Of a stretch of 64,000 nt of DNA, positions 60,719-64,000 are shown piece by piece. Source of the DNA: Nitrospirota bacterium (GTDB lineage Bacteria; Nitrospirota; Thermodesulfovibrionia; Thermodesulfovibrionales; JdFR-88); NCBI GenBank assembly GCA_021813405.1, contig JAKAKS010000043.1:1-64000 (forward strand), in the 5' to 3' direction. A program made the position numbers and the translations under genes. The number at the start of each line of letters is the position of its first letter. Position 1 is the stretch's first letter. A model generated the notes under the pieces. The model saw only the letters and a program-made list of their open reading frames with translations, was not told where the DNA came from and ran no database searches.

Positions 60719-63084
60719 TCCCTGACCTCCGGCATGTCCTGTCCGTAAGTGGTTATATACCGCTCATGCTCCACCAGCTTGTCCCTCATCATCTGTTTAA
60801 GGTATGCCGCCCTGTAGCCCAGCTTGGGGACGCGCTCTATCACGTCGGAAACAAGATGGAAGCGGTCCAGGTCGTTTCTTACGGCCATGTCAAATGGCGT
60901 GGTGGTGGAGCCCTCCTCCTTGTAGCCCCTTACGTGCAGGTTTTTGTGATTGGTCCTCCGGTAAGTCAGCCGGTGGATCAGCCACGGGTAGCCGTGATAT
61001 GCGAATATTATGGGCTTGTCCGTAGTAAAGAGTATGTCGAACTCGTTTGACGTAAGGCCGTGCGGATGCTCCTCCCTGGGCTGAAGCGTCATAAGGTCCA
61101 CCACATTTACAAAGCGCACTTTCAGCTCCGGCACGTGCTGCCTCAGGATATCCACAGCCGCAAGCGTTTCCATTGTGGGCACGTCGCCCGCGCACGCCAT
61201 TACAACATCGGGCTCGCCACCTTTGTCATTGCCTGCCCATTCCCATATCCCGATGCCCTCGCTGCAATGCTTTACTGCCTGGTCCATCGTAAGCCACTGG
61301 GGCTGAAGGTGTTTGCCAGCAACTATCACGTTTATGTAATTGCGGCTTTTCAGGCAATGGTCCGTTACGGAAAGAAGCGTGTTTGCGTCCGGCGGCAGAT
61401 ACACGCGCACCACCGATGATTTCTTGTTTGCCACAAGGTCTATGAAGCCGGGGTCCTGATGTGAAAACCCATTGTGGTCCTGCCGCCATACGTGCGATGT
61501 AAGAAGATAATTAAGCGAGGCCACCGGTCTTCGCCACGGCACACGCGCGCTTGTGTCCAGCCATTTGGCAAACTGGTTGAACATGGAATCCACTATGTGG
61601 ATGAAAGCCTCATAGCAGGCAAAAAGCCCGTGGCGGCCCGTAAGAAGATACCCCTCCAGCCATCCCTGGCAGGTGTGCTCGCTTAATATCTCCATCACGC
61701 CGCCCTGCGCAGCCATGTGCTCGTCTTCGGGTATCCTTTGGGCCATCCATACGCGATTGGTCTGCTCGAATACCGCGTCCAGATGGTTGGAGGCCGTTTC
61801 ATCCGGGCTCATTATCCTGAAGACGTGCCGGCCATCGGGCCGGTTAAGTTTATATACGTCCCTCAGCAAATAACCCATAACGCGGGTGGCCTCCGCATGG
61901 GCCTGGCCGGGCGCGGCGACATCCACTGCATAATTGCGAAAATCCGGCAGCTTCAAATCTTTTAATAAAAGCCCTCCGTTTGCGTTGGGGTTTGCGCCCA
62001 TGCGGCGCGCTCCTTTTGGGGCAAGCTCCGCAATTTCGGATTTAAACCGTCCGTTTGAATCGAAAAGCTCCTCCGGCCTGTAACTGCGCATCCAGTTCTC
62101 CAGCAGTTCCAGGTGCCCCGGCGCGGATATATCAGGTATCGGTATCTGATGGGCGCGCCAGAAGCCTTCGGTCTTTTTGCCGTCCACCTCGGCCGGGCAT
62201 GTCCAGCCTTTTGGGGTGCGAAGCACTATCATCGGCCAGGCGGGCATGCTGGCGCCGCCGGCGGCGCGCGCCCTTTCCTGTATCTCTTTTATTTCGGATA
62301 TTACGGTATCCAGGGCCTCGGCCATTTGATAGTGCATATGGGCGGGGTCCGCACCCTCAACAAAATACGGCTTGTACCCGTACCCTTGCAGAAGTTCCTT
62401 AAGCTCATTTCCGCTTATCCGGGCCAGAATAGTTGGGTTGGCTATCTTGTAACCGTTTAGATGCAGAATGGGCAGCACCGCCCCGTCAGTTGCCGGATTG
62501 ATGAACTTGTTTGAATGCCATGCTGCGGCAAGCGGCCCGGTTTCCGCCTCGCCATCGCCAATTACACAGGCTGCGATAAGGTCCGGATTGTCCAGTACGG
62601 CCCCGAACGCGTGTGAAAGCGAATATCCAAGTTCACCGCCCTCGTTTATAGAGCCCGGAGTTTCCGGCGCCGCGTGGCTAGGCACCCCCCCGGGGAATGA
62701 AAACTGCCGGAACAGGTGCTTCATCCCGTCCTTGTCCATTGGCACATTTGGATAGAATTCGGAGTATGTGCCTTCAAGCCATACATTGGCCAGCACGGCG
62801 GGCGCGCCGTGGCCGGGACCGGTAACAAATATCATATCCAGATCGTAAATCTTGATCACCCTGTTTAGATGGGCATAAATGAAATTTATGCCCGGAGACG
62901 TTCCCCAGTGCCCAAGAAGCCTGGGCTTTATGTCTTCCAGTTTAAGGGGGCGCTCCAGCAGCGGGTTATCAAGAAGATATATCTGCCCCGCCGACAGGTA
63001 ATTTGCCGCGCGCCACCATGCGTTTATTTTTGCCGCCTGCTCCTCAGAGAGCGCCTGGGCCTTTAATGCCACTGCGTCAGCCAT
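60700..63084 (-). CDS. xfp: Xylulose-5-phosphate/fructose-6-phosphate phosphoketolase
   Basis: A 794-residue thiamine diphosphate enzyme that splits sugar phosphates to acetyl phosphate. [35 protein letters not shown] in part, [12 protein letters not shown] and the ThDP motif [19 protein letters not shown] are all present and full length. AAAGGAGG precedes the ATG. Acetyl phosphate would be used directly by the adjacent acetate kinase, giving an ATP-yielding bypass of lower glycolysis. Confidence 0.95.
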   Translation of the reverse strand: MADAVALKAQALSEEQAAKINAWWRAANYLSAGQIYLLDNPLLERPLKLEDIKPRLLGHWGTSPGINFIYAHLNRVIKIYDLDMIFVTGPGHGAPAVLANVWLEGTYSEFYPNVPMDKDGMKHLFRQFSFPGGVPSHAAPETPGSINEGGELGYSLSHAFGAVLDNPDLIAACVIGDGEAETGPLAAAWHSNKFINPATDGAVLPILHLNGYKIANPTILARISGNELKELLQGYGYKPYFVEGADPAHMHYQMAEALDTVISEIKEIQERARAAGGASMPAWPMIVLRTPKGWTCPAEVDGKKTEGFWRAHQIPIPDISAPGHLELLENWMRSYRPEELFDSNGRFKSEIAELAPKGARRMGANPNANGGLLLKDLKLPDFRNYAVDVAAPGQAHAEATRVMGYLLRDVYKLNRPDGRHVFRIMSPDETASNHLDAVFEQTNRVWMAQRIPEDEHMAAQGGVMEILSEHTCQGWLEGYLLTGRHGLFACYEAFIHIVDSMFNQFAKWLDTSARVPWRRPVASLNYLLTSHVWRQDHNGFSHQDPGFIDLVANKKSSVVRVYLPPDANTLLSVTDHCLKSRNYINVIVAGKHLQPQWLTMDQAVKHCSEGIGIWEWAGNDKGGEPDVVMACAGDVPTMETLAAVDILRQHVPELKVRFVNVVDLMTLQPREEHPHGLTSNEFDILFTTDKPIIFAYHGYPWLIHRLTYRRTNHKNLHVRGYKEEGSTTTPFDMAVRNDLDRFHLVSDVIERVPKLGYRAAYLKQMMRDKLVEHERYITTYGQDMPEVRDWRWKG

Positions 63085-63166
63085 ATGGACCTCCTTTTTA
63101 GGTACGATGTGCTGCTCTCCTAAAATCTAGCTTAAAAGGCATTTACATGGAAGTGAAAACCTCCTA

Positions 63167-63196
63167 TTGACAACCCCCTTTTTTAGTTGCTAAAGT
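63167..63196 (+). promoter_or_regulatory. hrcA promoter
   Basis: TTGACA (63167-63172), an 18-bp spacer and TAAAGT (63191-63196). The expected start falls at the left edge of the CIRCE element, so repressor binding would block initiation. Confidence 0.6.
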
Positions 63197-63199
63197 AGT

Positions 63200-63226
63200 T
63201 TAGCACTCTCTGATGGCGAGTGCTAA
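63200..63226. promoter_or_regulatory. CIRCE operator
   Basis: TTAGCACTC, a 9-bp spacer and GAGTGCTAA: a perfect CIRCE inverted repeat, the binding site of HrcA. It lies 35 bp before the hrcA start, so the heat-shock repressor regulates itself. Confidence 0.97.
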
Positions 63227-63260
63227 GAATGAGGGAGGCAGAAGGGACGAGGAGATTGCA

Positions 63261-64000
63261 ATGATGAACGACCGTACCGGGCAAGTCCTTTACACCATTG
63301 TCCAGAGCTTTATAGAAACCCATGAGCCGGTGGGCTCCAGGTTCCTGGTAAAGCGGTACAATTTCAATTTCTCGCCCGCAACCATAAGAAACATTATGGC
63401 GGACCTGGAAGAGCTTGGTTTTCTTTCGCAGCCGCATACATCTGCCGGCAGGGTGCCAACAGACAGGGGATACAGGTTCTATGTGGACCGGATAAGGCAG
63501 ATGCACGAAGAAGGCGAAAAACTTACCTCCATGCTGGCGGGGCTTGAATCCGTCCGTGACGACATAGACAGCCTGCTTGAAGGCGCGGCGCGCACCCTCT
63601 CTGAAAACTCCAGCTATCTGGGTGTTGCCGCCCCTGCCAAACCAGGCAGGACCACGCTAAACAGGATAGAGCTGTTCGGCTACAAGGGACGGCATATAGC
63701 CGTGGTGCTTATAACCAACGAGGGCGTGATAAAGCACAAGCTTATACGAACGGAGTGGGAGATAACCCCCAATAATTTAAGGAGAATATCGGAATACCTG
63801 AACTCCGAATTCTCAGGCTATGCTATTGACGAAATACGGCTTAAAATCATAAAGGAGATGTCCAGGGAAAAGGCCATGTGCGACATCCTTATCTCCAAAG
63901 CGATGGAGATATGCCGCGAGGCCCTGAATTTCCCGCTTGGCGACATTTACATGCACGGCCTTGCGGAGTTCATAGGCATTCCGGACTTCTCGTACAGGAT
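63261..64000 (+). CDS. hrcA: Heat-inducible transcription repressor HrcA (partial, runs off the window)
   Basis: The frame opens at a double ATG after GGAG and stays open to the window end, giving about 246 residues. The N-terminal winged helix is clear: RTGQVLYTIVQSFIETHEPV, FSPATIRNIMADLEELG and HTSAGRVPTDRGYRFYVD. The following GAF-like dimerisation domain begins as expected (ISEYLNSEFSGYAIDEIR). HrcA represses chaperone operons through CIRCE; grpE and dnaK often follow but lie outside the window. Confidence 0.95.
   Translation, partial: MMNDRTGQVLYTIVQSFIETHEPVGSRFLVKRYNFNFSPATIRNIMADLEELGFLSQPHTSAGRVPTDRGYRFYVDRIRQMHEEGEKLTSMLAGLESVRDDIDSLLEGAARTLSENSSYLGVAAPAKPGRTTLNRIELFGYKGRHIAVVLITNEGVIKHKLIRTEWEITPNNLRRISEYLNSEFSGYAIDEIRLKIIKEMSREKAMCDILISKAMEICREALNFPLGDIYMHGLAEFIGIPDFSYR

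Overview
The window looks like a chromosomal segment of a Gram-negative, metabolically versatile bacterium. It has outer-membrane beta-barrels, lipoproteins, many c-type cytochromes, a sigma-54 type promoter, GGDEF proteins and an MglA-like GTPase. I cannot fix the phylum from sequence alone. Gene content would suit Nitrospirota or one of the lineages formerly called Deltaproteobacteria, probably uncultured. No rRNA, tRNA, insertion sequence, prophage or CRISPR array was found.

Layout. (1) 0.2-17.9 kb is the most unusual part: two divergent blocks of multiheme cytochromes with their apparent helpers. The leftward block reads two small HTH-like proteins, a Gly/Asn-repeat outer-membrane protein, a PpiC prolyl isomerase, an NHL beta-propeller lipoprotein, an octaheme cytochrome and a tetraheme cytochrome, followed by two GT-C type membrane glycosyltransferase-like proteins. 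The rightward block reads a paralogous tetraheme cytochrome with a sigma-54 promoter, a strong ribosome binding site and its own terminator, then two tandem GT-C/TPR proteins and a second NHL lipoprotein. Cytochromes, prolyl isomerase, beta-propeller and channel-like protein together resemble the OmcS-companion (osc) machinery that builds cytochrome nanowires in Geobacter. I infer a cytochrome-filament locus, possibly with O-glycosylation. (2) 17.9-22.7 kb: a degenerate gene split by a repeat, then PII, a permease-PII fusion, a small DMT protein, a porin and a Fis-like protein, a nitrogen-linked transport module. (3) 22.8-27 kb: lysA-dapF-dapA, a TPR lipoprotein and cdd. (4) 27.7-35.3 kb: secA, GGDEF, MglA-like GTPase, isoaspartyl peptidase and a CHRD protein. 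(5) 35.5-40.1 kb: hemB, a HesB/IscA-like selenoprotein with an in-frame UGA and SECIS-like hairpin, an HD hydrolase, a diheme cytochrome and aconitase. (6) 40.2-46.4 kb: copper-related exported proteins (PCuAC, DUF2318, CopC, CopD) and an acyl-activating enzyme. (7) 46.5-51.1 kb: mtnA, polyprenyl synthase, AMMECR1 and a DUF4388/J-domain/TPR protein. (8) 51.4-58.2 kb: a cobalamin riboswitch and cobU-cobT-cobS-cobC-cobQ-cbiB-cobD. (9) 58.2-64 kb: a GGDEF protein, ackA, xfp, a CIRCE element and the start of hrcA.

Three window-wide patterns cut across these regions. Several genes lack a Shine-Dalgarno sequence and have a -10 hexamer starting 11-14 nt (five times exactly 14) before the start codon, which implies leaderless mRNAs. 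A family of about 150-bp intergenic repeats with 12-bp terminal inverted repeats occurs in several gaps. Many genes overlap by 1-22 bp, indicating translationally coupled operons.
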